Source of the DNA: Nitrososphaerota archaeon
GTDB lineage: Archaea; Thermoproteota; Nitrososphaeria; Nitrososphaerales; Nitrosopumilaceae
Reading direction: 5' to 3'
DNA: 10,967 nt
NCBI GenBank assembly: GCA_030611185.1
Contig: JAUWQG010000022.1
Coordinates: forward strand, 1 to 10,967
Shown here one piece after another: positions 1 to 6,323 of the stretch. The notes below the pieces were generated by a model. The model did no database searches. It was not told the DNA's origin and worked only from the letters and a program-made list of their open reading frames with translations. Made by a program: the position numbers and the translations under genes. Position 1 is the stretch's first letter; every line of letters starts with the position of its first letter.

Positions 1-17
1 AAAGTTCGAAAAAGACA

Positions 18-24
18 TTATAAA
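18..24 (+). promoter_or_regulatory. TATA box of trpS
   Basis: TTATAAA is centred 25 nt before the ATG at 46, the distance at which archaeal RNA polymerase initiates. The mRNA would therefore begin at or next to the start codon (leaderless). No Shine-Dalgarno motif lies before the ATG. Confidence 0.6.
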
Positions 25-45
25 CCTTAACCTAAGTGAGATTGA

Positions 46-1158
46 ATGTCAACTGAGGACTTTATTGTAACTCCATGTCATGATGAAGGCAATATTGATT
101 ATGATAAATTAACCAAACGATTTGGTACTGAAAGAATTTCATCAGAACTTCTTGACAGAATTAAGAAAAATACAGGAGAGGATCACTTTATGCTCAGACG
201 AGGGGTTTTTTTCTCTCATAGAGAAATGAACAGAATTTTAGAAGATTATGAGAAAGGTAAAAAATTCTTTCTTTATACAGGAAGAGGGCCATCAGGTCAT
301 ACTCATATTGGACATTTGGTGCCTTGGGTTTTTGCAAAATGGCTTCAGGAAAAATTTGATGTAAACATGTATTTTCAGCTTACCGATGATGAGAAATTTT
401 ATGCAAAGTCAAATCTAACCTTAGAGGATACCAAAAAATTTGCATATGAAAATGCTTTAGATTTTATTGCTCTTGGCTTCAAACCAGAAAATACAAAAAT
501 TATAATCAATACAAGAAATATTCAAACACTTTATCCTATTGCCGCCCAAGTTGCAAAAAAGGTGAATTTTTCAAACACTAAAGGAGTTTTTGGTTTTACA
601 AATGAAACCAATATTGGAATGATATTTTATACATCGCTACAGTCAGCCCCATGTTTTATTGAAGATAAACCAGTACTGATTCCTCTAGGAGTGGATCAAG
701 ATCCTCATTTTAGAATTACAAGAGACGTTGCACCAAAAATTGGAAAACAAAAACCAGCTTTAATTCATAATATTATGATTCCAGGATTAGAGGGTCCAGG
801 AGGAAAAATGTCAGCTTCTAGTGAAAATGGAACAATATACACAACTGATGCACCTGATGTGGTAAAAAAGAAAATTAACAAGTATGCATTTTCAGGAGGT
901 CAGCCAGATATTGAGCAACATCGAAAAATTGGAGGGAATCCAGATGTCGATGTATCGTATCAATATCTAAGAATATTTTTTGAGCCAGATGATAATAAAT
1001 TAAAATCAATTCACGATGATTACAAATCAGGAAAGATGCTTACTGGGGAATTAAAAGGAATTTTAATTGAAAAAATAAATGAATTTCTTGAGGTCCATCA
1101 GGAAAAAAGAGAAAAAGCAAAAGATCAGATTGACCAATTTCTTTATGAGAATAAATGA
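46..1158 (+). CDS. trpS: Tryptophanyl-tRNA synthetase (archaeal type)
   Basis: Class I aminoacyl-tRNA synthetase that charges tRNA-Trp with tryptophan using ATP in the cytoplasm. Seen in the 370-residue protein: the HIGH signature within PSGHTHIGH (residues 82-90) and the KMSAS form of the KMSKS loop (254-258), correctly spaced around a Rossmann catalytic core. The segment ahead of HIGH (FFSHREMNRIL, then GKKFFLYTGRGPSG) is typical of archaeal/eukaryotic TrpRS, which have an N-terminal extension absent from bacterial enzymes; the length fits that group. The ATG at 46 is supported by a TATA box 25 nt upstream. The stop overlaps the ATG of the next gene by four bases (ATGA), so the two are probably co-translated. 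TyrRS shares the fold, but the whole sequence reads as TrpRS. Confidence 0.95.
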   Translation: MSTEDFIVTPCHDEGNIDYDKLTKRFGTERISSELLDRIKKNTGEDHFMLRRGVFFSHREMNRILEDYEKGKKFFLYTGRGPSGHTHIGHLVPWVFAKWLQEKFDVNMYFQLTDDEKFYAKSNLTLEDTKKFAYENALDFIALGFKPENTKIIINTRNIQTLYPIAAQVAKKVNFSNTKGVFGFTNETNIGMIFYTSLQSAPCFIEDKPVLIPLGVDQDPHFRITRDVAPKIGKQKPALIHNIMIPGLEGPGGKMSASSENGTIYTTDAPDVVKKKINKYAFSGGQPDIEQHRKIGGNPDVDVSYQYLRIFFEPDDNKLKSIHDDYKSGKMLTGELKGILIEKINEFLEVHQEKREKAKDQIDQFLYENK

Positions 1159-1436
1159 AAATTTCATTAACCTGTGAAGACAAATACGAATCTCAAAAAT
1201 TATCTAGTTTTATTTTTATCAAGGATTCTAATGAAACTTACATTACAAAAATTCTAAACATTATTGATAATGAAGTAGTAGTTGAATTGAAAGATAAATC
1301 AGCTCACAGTGTTCTTCTTAAAGATGAACACCAAGTTGAAAAATTTGCTGATTTTATTCAATCAGTAATTGAAAAGAAACACAAGATTACATCAACAATG
1401 ATCTTGGAGCAAGATCTTGAGATAGTAAAAGAATGA
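1155..1436 (+). CDS. Small acidic protein of unknown function coupled to trpS
   Basis: I do not recognise this 93-residue protein. It begins at an ATG overlapping the trpS stop codon (ATGA), an arrangement that usually reflects translational coupling and supports the start. The sequence alternates predicted beta strands (around 2-7, 26-34 and 41-46) with a C-terminal helical part (57-75) rich in Lys and Glu, suggesting a compact cytoplasmic alpha/beta domain. No cysteine cluster, signal peptide or membrane segment is present. The length and alpha/beta pattern loosely resemble small Pcc1/KEOPS-like subunits, but I see no diagnostic residues and would not assign it. Pairing with trpS suggests, without proving, a link to translation. 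Confidence 0.8.
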   Translation: MKISLTCEDKYESQKLSSFIFIKDSNETYITKILNIIDNEVVVELKDKSAHSVLLKDEHQVEKFADFIQSVIEKKHKITSTMILEQDLEIVKE

Positions 1437-1478
1437 ACACATAAAATAATTTCTGATCTTACTAGTCTTGAATTAATT

Positions 1479-1504
1479 GGAAAAATAAAATTTAAAATTC
1501 CAGA
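1479..1504 (-). terminator. U-rich terminator after the 27-residue peptide gene
   Basis: On the minus strand the sequence just past the stop at 1505 reads as a long T-rich stretch ending TTTTATTTTTCC, the simple U-tract form of archaeal termination. On the plus strand it is A-rich, so it would not stop the trpS transcript. Confidence 0.4.
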
Positions 1505-1588
1505 CTACATGCCAAAAGCGGCCCAAATACCAACAGCACCCACTATTGCTATTAGGCTTAATCCTAATGCTTTAAAATCGCCAATCAT
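1505..1588 (-). CDS. 27-residue single-helix membrane peptide
   Basis: A short reading frame from ATG (complement of 1586-1588) to TAG encodes 27 residues. It begins MIGDFKALGL and continues with an uninterrupted run of small and hydrophobic residues (SLIAIVGAVGIWAAFG), enough for one transmembrane helix, with a short polar N-terminus. An AT-rich TATA-like block (about 1604-1615) sits roughly 20-26 nt before the ATG and a U-rich terminator follows the stop. It has the same build as two other tiny proteins in this window (3398-3502 and 5317-5418). Function is unknown; it may be a subunit or modulator of a membrane complex. Real expression is inferred from the signals around it. Confidence 0.5.
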   Translation of the reverse strand: MIGDFKALGLSLIAIVGAVGIWAAFGM

Positions 1589-1650
1589 GATTAAAGGTCT
1601 GAATTATTATAATTAAAGTTTTAATAAATTCTCAGGTTTGATTCCGAAGA

Positions 1651-2373
1651 TTATCGAGGAAATCGTTTTTTCGTTTTTGATGAATCACTGGTTTTTCTTT
1701 CAGGTGTTGAAACGGGTTTATTGAGTTCATTACAGTTTAGACATAGAATTTTCACTTCGTTTCTTGCCAAATCAGGATCAGAAATATATTTTCCCCATGA
1801 AGATGCAAATCCGCCTCTTTGAACATTATCAAAAGTATCCTCATCAGAAATATGACTAAATCCTAGTGCTTTTTCATCTTTAAATCCGCAGCCAGAGCAC
1901 ACTTTACCGCCTAGAATTTCAAATAGTTTTTCTTTTATGGTGTTATAGAATTTTTCAGAACCCCCAGAATAGAGAGTCTCTTGTCTTTTCAAAAATTTGT
2001 CAGTTTTTGGTTTTTTAGATCTAAAATCATCTCTACTTGAACGTGAGCCTCTGTCATTTCTGGAATATCTTGAACCTCTATCATCTCTGGAAAATCTATC
2101 ATTTCCAGAATCTTGTGGTTTGTTATTTCTGAAACAATCACTACAGTAGACTGGTTTGTTGTTTCTTGGAACAAATGGAACTTGACATTGAGTACCACAA
2201 TCAGAACAAGTTACAGTTGTAGATTCTTCTCTTCTATCATCTCTGGAATATCTTGAACCTCTATCATCTCCGGAATTTCTAAACGATTTTGAAGGATTGT
2301 TACTGTTAGGTGGGATTGAACCTCCAAATTTTTTTTTACCAGTTTTTACTTCGTGTAATTCCAAAACTATCAA
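1651..2373 (-). CDS. CxxC-x17-CxxC zinc-ribbon protein with RS/RD-rich disordered region and C-terminal HNH-like zinc module
   Basis: A 240-residue protein. Residues 56-80 show C56-x2-C59-x17-C77-x2-C80, matching the CxxC-x17-CxxC zinc-binding domain family (TIGR04272 as I recall it). This ribbon is flanked on both sides by low-complexity repeats of DRGSRYSRDD type (about 34-50 and 90-118), positively charged and probably disordered and nucleic-acid binding. The C-terminal part (about 138-220) has CSGCG (159-163), a His at 174 and CLNCN (211-215), resembling an HNH-type zinc module in which the catalytic residues are not clearly kept. No ATG is available; the TTG at 2373 is chosen because TATCTATATTC lies about 23 nt upstream (a TTG at 2364 is possible). 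Role is unknown; RNA binding or ribonucleoprotein organisation is inferred from composition. Confidence 0.8.
   Translation of the reverse strand: MIVLELHEVKTGKKKFGGSIPPNSNNPSKSFRNSGDDRGSRYSRDDRREESTTVTCSDCGTQCQVPFVPRNNKPVYCSDCFRNNKPQDSGNDRFSRDDRGSRYSRNDRGSRSSRDDFRSKKPKTDKFLKRQETLYSGGSEKFYNTIKEKLFEILGGKVCSGCGFKDEKALGFSHISDEDTFDNVQRGGFASSWGKYISDPDLARNEVKILCLNCNELNKPVSTPERKTSDSSKTKKRFPR
2059..2092. repeat. Direct repeat copy 1 inside the zinc-ribbon gene
   Basis: This 34-base stretch recurs at 2242-2275 with 33 of 34 positions identical. Both copies encode the SRDDRGSRYSR-type peptide on the minus strand. The near-identity at nucleotide level points to recent duplication by slippage or recombination. 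Confidence 0.8.
2242..2275. repeat. Direct repeat copy 2 inside the zinc-ribbon gene
   Basis: Second copy of the 34-base repeat at 2059-2092, with a single C/T difference near its right end. It flanks the zinc ribbon on the N-terminal side of the protein, while copy 1 lies on the C-terminal side. Confidence 0.8.
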
Positions 2374-2424
2374 TAATATAGAGAATTAATGAATATAGAT
2401 AGTTAGAGCTTTATTTTGTGCCTA

Positions 2425-2440
2425 AATGAAAAAATATAGA
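2425..2440 (-). terminator. U-tract terminator after the 109-residue protein gene
   Basis: On the minus strand the bases directly past the stop at 2443 include TATTTTTTCATTT, a typical archaeal oligo-U terminator without an obvious stem. Confidence 0.45.
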
Positions 2441-2442
2441 AA

Positions 2443-2772
2443 TCAAACTAATGATTTATCCATCTCGGCACTCATTATTTCTTGCACTTTTAGAAAGTAG
2501 AGTTTTGTAGAATATGGCATTGTGTCTAAGTTTTGGTCAACTGCTATCATAAAATATCTAACAGCTCTTTTTGAAATATCAAGATTAAATTTCATTGTTA
2601 ATATGGAATCCTGTTTAACTTTGATTTTGTCTTGAAGCCAAGGCGGAGCCAGTTCTATGGTTTCTTTAATTATTTTATCATACCAATAGGAAAGATTTTC
2701 AGGGTGAAGACCTTTCTGTAGGTTCGATACATCAGTATCAAATTTTTTCATCATACTAGAGATAATACGCAT
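2443..2772 (-). CDS. Conserved-looking helical protein of unknown function
   Basis: A 109-residue protein I cannot assign. It is mostly predicted helix, with a Trp/Tyr/Pro-rich segment (ENLSYWYDK then ELAPPWLQDKI, about 25-49), and lacks cysteine motifs, a signal peptide or membrane segments, so it is probably cytoplasmic. The ATG at 2772 is supported by a TATA-like GTAATAAAA about 27 nt upstream; an internal ATG at residue 7 would be too far from the promoter for a leaderless mRNA. It has its own promoter 3' of coaD and its own U-tract, so it looks monocistronic. No function is proposed. Confidence 0.75.
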   Translation of the reverse strand: MRIISSMMKKFDTDVSNLQKGLHPENLSYWYDKIIKETIELAPPWLQDKIKVKQDSILTMKFNLDISKRAVRYFMIAVDQNLDTMPYSTKLYFLKVQEIMSAEMDKSLV

Positions 2773-2827
2773 GAGTGAAAATCCAAAAATTTTGTTTTAT
2801 TACAATTACTCAAAGATTAGCAATCAT

Positions 2828-3301
2828 CTAGTCAACAGATGACAAGTTTCCATCATAGTCTATTTCTTTATTTTTTATTCTAGTAGTTGAAATTCTGGAG
2901 CCATCTTTTGCTAAAACCATTGGAACGACTACTATACCTACTGAAGGTAAACCTTTTTCCTTACGGAGTTGATTTAGAACATCTCCTTGATTAGACGTTT
3001 CACCACTTACCACTAAGGCCTGTACTTCTTTTTGTAAAACCGCAGGTCCAAAATCATTATCTAATTTACTAATTTCAAATTCATTATTGGGAAAATTTTC
3101 TTCAATTGTTTTTACAAGCGTTTCCAGTCTTTGATCATAGTCATTTTGAAGGTTTTTCCCTTTTCGTAATGCCATATCATCACTGGTTAATCCAATGATT
3201 ACTTTGGAAGAAGTAGAAAAGGCTCCAGATAACAAAGTGATGTGACCTTTATGAATAAAATCAAAAGTTCCACCCATTGCCACCAAATCAAATTTTTTCA
3301 T
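2828..3301 (-). CDS. coaD: Phosphopantetheine adenylyltransferase, archaeal type
   Basis: Transfers AMP from ATP to 4'-phosphopantetheine to give dephospho-CoA, the penultimate step of CoA synthesis in the cytoplasm. The 157-residue protein begins with the nucleotidyltransferase signature GGTFDFIHKGH (residues 10-20; HxGH at 17-20, which binds the ATP phosphates) and ends with ISTTRI (137-142), the counterpart of the second nucleotide-binding motif (ISST-type) of the family. Length and sequence match the archaeal/eukaryotic branch, distinct from bacterial CoaD. The ATG at 3301 has a TATA-like TTTATTTT centred 26 nt upstream, implying a leaderless transcript. Other cytidylyltransferases share the fold, but the flanking residues favour PPAT. 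Confidence 0.9.
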   Translation of the reverse strand: MKKFDLVAMGGTFDFIHKGHITLLSGAFSTSSKVIIGLTSDDMALRKGKNLQNDYDQRLETLVKTIEENFPNNEFEISKLDNDFGPAVLQKEVQALVVSGETSNQGDVLNQLRKEKGLPSVGIVVVPMVLAKDGSRISTTRIKNKEIDYDGNLSSVD

Positions 3302-3322
3302 ATTTTGAATAAGAATTGAATG

Positions 3323-3331
3323 AAAATAAAT
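3323..3331 (-). promoter_or_regulatory. TATA box of coaD
   Basis: Minus-strand ATTTATTTT is centred about 26 nt before the coaD ATG, as for trpS, the Prx-like gene and amoA in this window. Confidence 0.5.
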
Positions 3332-3397
3332 CTACTAGTTTTTTGGTATGATTTGAGTATAAAATATTCAAAAATTAGTCTGTTTTCCTCAAATAGA

Positions 3398-3502
3398 CTA
3401 GTTTAGTAAAAATACTGCAACAATCATTGCTATACTTGCTATCAAACCCACTACACCTAGCTTGCTTTTTGTATTCCATTCTTCGTTTACGGAGATTTTC
3501 AT
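3398..3502 (-). CDS. 34-residue single-helix membrane peptide
   Basis: An ATG (complement of 3500-3502) opens a 34-codon frame ending in TAG. The N-terminus is polar (MKISVNEEWNTKSK) and is followed by about 19 hydrophobic residues (LGVVGLIASIAMIVAVFLL) and a terminal Asn: one transmembrane helix with a short charged tail. A TATA-like CAAATAG (3524-3530) is centred 25 nt upstream, the spacing seen at the larger genes here. It lies in an otherwise empty 286-base gap between coaD and the zinc-ribbon gene at 3588. Function unknown. Confidence 0.55.
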   Translation of the reverse strand: MKISVNEEWNTKSKLGVVGLIASIAMIVAVFLLN

Positions 3503-3587
3503 TGTGTTTTTTTTATAGGTGTGCTATTTGAAACAAGTGTTAATCCCCCAAACCTCATCCCAAAAACAATTAACTTAAGAGCAATTA

Positions 3588-3866
3588 TTGAGTAGATTTT
3601 CTATCTTGGTTCATTATTACGTCGGTAAAATAAAAAATGTTTCAGATAAACCTTCTACATGCATAAATTGCGGTAAAATAGAGCTCAAAGAAGATGCAGT
3701 TTTAGCTACCACTGGCCCTTCTGAAAAAAACGCAGACTATGTTCCATCAGTTCTATGTCTTTCTTGTGAAACTTTGATGGTAATTAGTACTCATCCAGGA
3801 GCAGTAATTGGAATACATCATTCAGCAGGAAACCAAGTTACTGTCCGAAATTCTGAAAAATCTTAA
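3588..3866 (+). CDS. Small zinc-ribbon protein of unknown function
   Basis: A 92-residue frame with two CxxC pairs, CINC (25-28) and CLSC (57-60), the classic four-cysteine zinc ribbon with a 28-residue insert. The C-terminal part (61-90) is beta-strand-like with HH at 77-78. No membrane segment or signal peptide. The start is uncertain: the frame lacks an in-frame ATG or GTG, and the options are TTG at 3588 or TTG at 3606. A TATA-like AACTTAAG near 3572-3579 is too close for 3588 and about 30 nt from 3606; a second TATA-like TTTTATAGG at 3511-3519 would give 3588 a leader of about 45 nt. The cysteine region is firm; the first few residues are not. It could be a nucleic-acid-binding or complex-assembly protein. 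Confidence 0.7.
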   Translation: MSRFSILVHYYVGKIKNVSDKPSTCINCGKIELKEDAVLATTGPSEKNADYVPSVLCLSCETLMVISTHPGAVIGIHHSAGNQVTVRNSEKS

Positions 3867-3913
3867 AGAAAGATTTTATCAAACCACAGAAGATCTAATT
3901 TATCTTTAATTTT

Positions 3914-4123
3914 TTACGGATTAAGATTTTTAAAATCTTGACATTTTGAATCGTATTCATTTAGATATTTTTTACCACCAAATTGAGAATCTTCAATGTA
4001 TAATTCACATGTTTCAGAATCTATCAAAAGGCTATTGTTATCATTATTCATAAACTGCAAAACAAGAATCCCAACAAGAATAATTATAATAATAATTGGT
4101 AACTTTCTGCCGTAAATGTCCAT
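3914..4123 (-). CDS. 69-residue membrane-anchored protein, partner of the secreted protein upstream
   Basis: Begins at an ATG only six bases after the stop of the secreted protein gene at 4130, so the two almost certainly share a transcript. After a short basic start (MDIYGRKLP), residues 9-24 form a highly hydrophobic Ile-rich helix, followed by a polar acidic tail of about 45 residues with two cysteines (39 and 61) that could form a disulfide outside the cell. This predicts a signal anchor with an extracytoplasmic tail. I do not recognise the family. Cotranscription suggests that it works with the exported protein, for example as an anchor. Confidence 0.65.
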   Translation of the reverse strand: MDIYGRKLPIIIIIILVGILVLQFMNNDNNSLLIDSETCELYIEDSQFGGKKYLNEYDSKCQDFKNLNP

Positions 4124-4129
4124 AATGTT

Positions 4130-5188
4130 CTAGTTTACAACAATAACTGCTATGGGTCCTTTATCAGCTATTGGAATATTGTTTCTATCCCAAACAAATG
4201 TTTCAATAAAAAATACCCCACTGTTTTCTGGAATCCAATCAATGGTTACTGATTGGGAACCAGTACCAATAAACCGACCATCAGATTTTCCTAAGAATTC
4301 CACATAAGGTATTTCGCCTGATTGCTTTACTTGGACATAGTAAGTATAGGGTGTTTCATTTGTATTTTGATCAATTGAGAACTGAATCAAGGCATTACTT
4401 CTAATATTTACAGTGGATCCGGTTGTAATTTCAGATAGTCTATTTCCTTGAGAATCAGTTAGAGAGACATCAGATATTGTGGCTAATCTTGTAAGCTGTT
4501 GTGGAATTTTTTCATCGGCAAAATTAGAATAAAATACATTTGATTCGGCAAATATTTGGAAACTTACTGCCTTTTGATCAATTTCCTCATTAAAATAAAA
4601 ATCCACTTTTTCATTGGCAGCAACATCTCCAATTGTTATAGAAGATACCCCAATCAATCTAGGAGGAATAAAGGCATCATAGAATGCAAGATATACAGAG
4701 GTATCAGTTATCGGAGAACCTCCATTGCTCAAAACTCCAGATAATTTTAGATTTTCATCCAAGAAAACACTTGTAGATTCTACAACTAATTGCTGTGATT
4801 TAGGAGAAGAAGGCAAAAACCCTTCAAGGAAAACAGAAATCTGGGTGATATTTGGATTTGGGGATTCTGATTTGATAAGATAAGGAGAAGTTGCAGATTC
4901 GGGTATTACTTCAAGAACAGTTCCAGCTCGGACAGACTCTAAGGGTTCAGTCCCAGTTTCATCATAAAAATTAACTCTAATCTGAACATTGGTAACAGGT
5001 GTAACTTCATTTTTGTTTAATACATTTCCAACAACTACAGTATATCCCTCATCATCTTTGTAAACAAAGGGAGAGTCGCTAGTTAGGGCAACAGAAAGAG
5101 TTGAAAGAGTATCAGACTTTTGAGAAAACCCAGAAGAAATTGGAAATAGCATCACAATTAGAAAAAAGATAAGGAAAAATTTTCTCAT
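4130..5188 (-). CDS. Secreted protein with FxLYD/Ig-like beta domains
   Basis: A 352-residue protein with a clear Sec signal peptide: MRKFF followed by a hydrophobic core (6-20) and probable cleavage near residue 22 (GFS/QKS). The mature part is all-beta in pattern. Residues about 48-120 (GNVLNKNEVTPVTNVQIRV then NFYDETG) resemble an FxLYD-type extracellular domain; about 145-225 repeats the strand pattern (VYLAFYD); about 230-352 looks like a third Ig-like module ending in a short beta strand. There is no C-terminal transmembrane segment and there are no cysteines, so it is probably released or held by a partner such as the membrane-anchored protein encoded six bases downstream. A TATA-like CTATAAT (about 5205-5211) lies a little over 20 nt before the ATG. 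It may be a cell-surface or adhesion protein. Confidence 0.75.
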   Translation of the reverse strand: MRKFFLIFFLIVMLFPISSGFSQKSDTLSTLSVALTSDSPFVYKDDEGYTVVVGNVLNKNEVTPVTNVQIRVNFYDETGTEPLESVRAGTVLEVIPESATSPYLIKSESPNPNITQISVFLEGFLPSSPKSQQLVVESTSVFLDENLKLSGVLSNGGSPITDTSVYLAFYDAFIPPRLIGVSSITIGDVAANEKVDFYFNEEIDQKAVSFQIFAESNVFYSNFADEKIPQQLTRLATISDVSLTDSQGNRLSEITTGSTVNIRSNALIQFSIDQNTNETPYTYYVQVKQSGEIPYVEFLGKSDGRFIGTGSQSVTIDWIPENSGVFFIETFVWDRNNIPIADKGPIAVIVVN

Positions 5189-5316
5189 AATGAATCTAAT
5201 TGATATTATAGATTAATCTGTACAGCATATCATATAGTCAACAAGAAAGGTAACAACGTTTAACCTAGATTCGACTAATGAAATAATAAAAAGAGATTAA
5301 AAAATAGTAAATTTTA

Positions 5317-5418
5317 CTAACTTTTCTTTGCCGTGATTGCGAGCCAGTAGATAAATCCGGGTACTAAACCCACGATAAGAGGAATCCATACAGGCCATGC
5401 GTCTGCTGAGCTAGTCAT
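5317..5418 (-). CDS. 33-residue single-helix membrane peptide
   Basis: ATG (complement of 5416-5418) to TAG, 33 codons. The product has a short polar start (MTSSADAWP), a hydrophobic segment of about 18 residues (VWIPLIVGLVPGFIYWLAI) with conspicuous Trp and Pro, and a basic end (TAKKS). This predicts one membrane helix with a cytoplasmic Lys tail. A very good TATA box, GATTTAAATAG (about 5440-5450), is centred 27 nt before the ATG. The Trp/Pro/Gly pattern is not what random AT-rich sequence gives and supports a real gene. Function unknown; tiny subunits of membrane respiratory or transport complexes look like this. Confidence 0.65.
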   Translation of the reverse strand: MTSSADAWPVWIPLIVGLVPGFIYWLAITAKKS

Positions 5419-5439
5419 ATGATAAAGCGGAAACTTATC

Positions 5440-5450
5440 CTATTTAAATC
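5440..5450 (-). promoter_or_regulatory. TATA box of the 33-residue peptide gene
   Basis: Minus-strand GATTTAAATAG lies at the leaderless distance (about 27 nt) from the ATG at 5418, the strongest support that this tiny gene is transcribed. Confidence 0.5.
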
Positions 5451-5494
5451 CATCCAGAAATCTGAATTTCAGAAGAGATCGATATTAGCAGAAG

Positions 5495-5568
5495 TGGACT
5501 GGACGGGATTTGAACCCATGACCCCCCGCGTGCAAGGCGGGTATACTACCAGGCTATACTACCAGCCC
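5495..5568 (-). tRNA. tRNA-Ala(UGC)
   Basis: Seventy-four bases fold into a full cloverleaf: acceptor GGGCTGG pairs with CCAGTCC, anticodon stem CCCGC/GCGGG encloses loop CTTGCAC with anticodon TGC, and T-arm ATGGG/CCCGT encloses TTCAAAT. The acceptor contains G3-U70, the alanine identity pair, and the discriminator is A. The D-stem GTAT/GTAT uses two G-U pairs and is weak. CCA is not encoded and there is no intron. A TATA-like AATTAAAATC (about 5592-5601) lies 29 nt upstream of G1. Confidence 0.95.
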
Positions 5569-5620
5569 ACATTAAGAATGACTAGTGTGAGGATTTTAAT
5601 TGTTGTCTTCTTGGCAAGAA

Positions 5621-5628
5621 TTTTATTT
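5621..5628 (+). promoter_or_regulatory. TATA box of the Prx-like gene
   Basis: TTTTATTT is centred 25 nt before the ATG at 5649, consistent with a leaderless mRNA; the intervening bases are an A/T-rich run without a ribosome-binding motif. Confidence 0.5.
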
Positions 5629-5648
5629 GAAAAAAAACCAGTTTTTTT

Positions 5649-6203
5649 ATGGTACTTTTAGAGTCTCAAGTAAAATTAAAAGCTGGAGATAGTGCACCAG
5701 ATTTTGAGCTCTTAGGAATTGATGATAAAAAGCACAATCTAAGTGAATATAAGAAATATCAAGGAATTCTAATAATTTTCATGTGTAATCACTGCCCATA
5801 TGTAAAAGCAAAATTTGAAGCGTTTAACGAATTGTATGAAAAGTTTGGAGATAAGATTGCAATCGTTGGTATCAATAGTAATGATTCAACAGATTATCCT
5901 GAAGATAGTTTTGAAAATATGAAAAAAACTGCAAAGGAGAAAGGATTAAAGTTTGATTATCTGGTAGATGAAACTCAAGAAATTGCAAAAAAATATGGCG
6001 GCATGTGCACACCTGATCCATACTTGTTCAACAAGGAAGGAAATTTAGTTTTTCATGGAAGGATAGATAATGCAATGAAACCAGATGATACTGCTACTGA
6101 AAAAACCATGATTATCAATATAGAAAAAATGCTTTCAAATGAAAAAATTGAACCCGATTTTGATCCTTCTATTGGGTGTTCAATTAAGTGGAAGGAAAAT
6201 TAA
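5649..6203 (+). CDS. Thioredoxin-fold protein of the Prx_like1 type (redoxin domain)
   Basis: A 184-residue cytoplasmic redoxin with the AhpC/TSA fold. Visible features: LKAGDSAPDFEL (10-21), the standard redoxin entry strand; the active-site segment MCNHCPYVKA (45-54) with C46-x2-C49 in place of the WCxxC of thioredoxin; GGMCTPDPYLF (117-127) with the expected cis-Pro after Thr and an additional Cys at 120; and a C-terminal GCSIKWK (177-183), which I associate with Prx_like1/TlpA-like proteins. Such proteins are thought to act as thiol-disulfide reductases or thiol peroxidases; the substrate is unknown. A TATA-like box 25 nt upstream supports the ATG. The tRNA-Ile gene follows 33 bases downstream with its own promoter. 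Confidence 0.85.
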   Translation: MVLLESQVKLKAGDSAPDFELLGIDDKKHNLSEYKKYQGILIIFMCNHCPYVKAKFEAFNELYEKFGDKIAIVGINSNDSTDYPEDSFENMKKTAKEKGLKFDYLVDETQEIAKKYGGMCTPDPYLFNKEGNLVFHGRIDNAMKPDDTATEKTMIINIEKMLSNEKIEPDFDPSIGCSIKWKEN

Positions 6204-6211
6204 ACTTAAAT
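6203..6211 (+). promoter_or_regulatory. TATA-like box of tRNA-Ile
   Basis: AACTTAAAT, centred 30 nt before G1 of the tRNA, directly follows the stop codon of the Prx-like gene. Confidence 0.4.
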
Positions 6212-6236
6212 GACTCATGCCTAGAGGGTTGAATGC

Positions 6237-6311
6237 GGGCTCGTAGCTCAGCTTGGCTGGAGCGTTCGACTGATAATCGAAAGGTCATGTGTTCGAATCA
6301 CATCGGGCCCA
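6237..6311 (+). tRNA. tRNA-Ile(GAU)
   Basis: Seventy-five bases form a complete cloverleaf: acceptor GGGCTCG/CGGGCCC (one T-G pair), D-stem GCTC/GAGC, anticodon stem TTCGA/TCGAA around CTGATAA (anticodon GAT), T-arm ATGTG/CACAT around TTCGAAT, discriminator A. No intron and no encoded CCA. Confidence 0.97.
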
Positions 6312-6323
6312 CTTTTTTATTTT
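6312..6323 (+). terminator. Oligo-T terminator of tRNA-Ile
   Basis: CTTTTTTATTTT immediately follows the discriminator base. It overlaps the stop codon (6317-6319) of the convergent regulator gene, so tRNA termination and the regulator's 3' end share the same bases. Confidence 0.55.

Noticed and set aside
1989..2198. 69-codon minus-strand frame
   Set aside because: It lies out of frame entirely inside the zinc-ribbon gene; its repetitive residues only mirror the DNA repeats.
4556..4744. 62-codon plus-strand frame
   Set aside because: Antisense to the secreted protein gene, low complexity, no start signals.
5419..5661. 80-codon plus-strand frame
   Set aside because: It runs through the complement of tRNA-Ala, contains the tRNA-derived peptide and overlaps the Prx-like gene start; it is a shadow of the tRNA.
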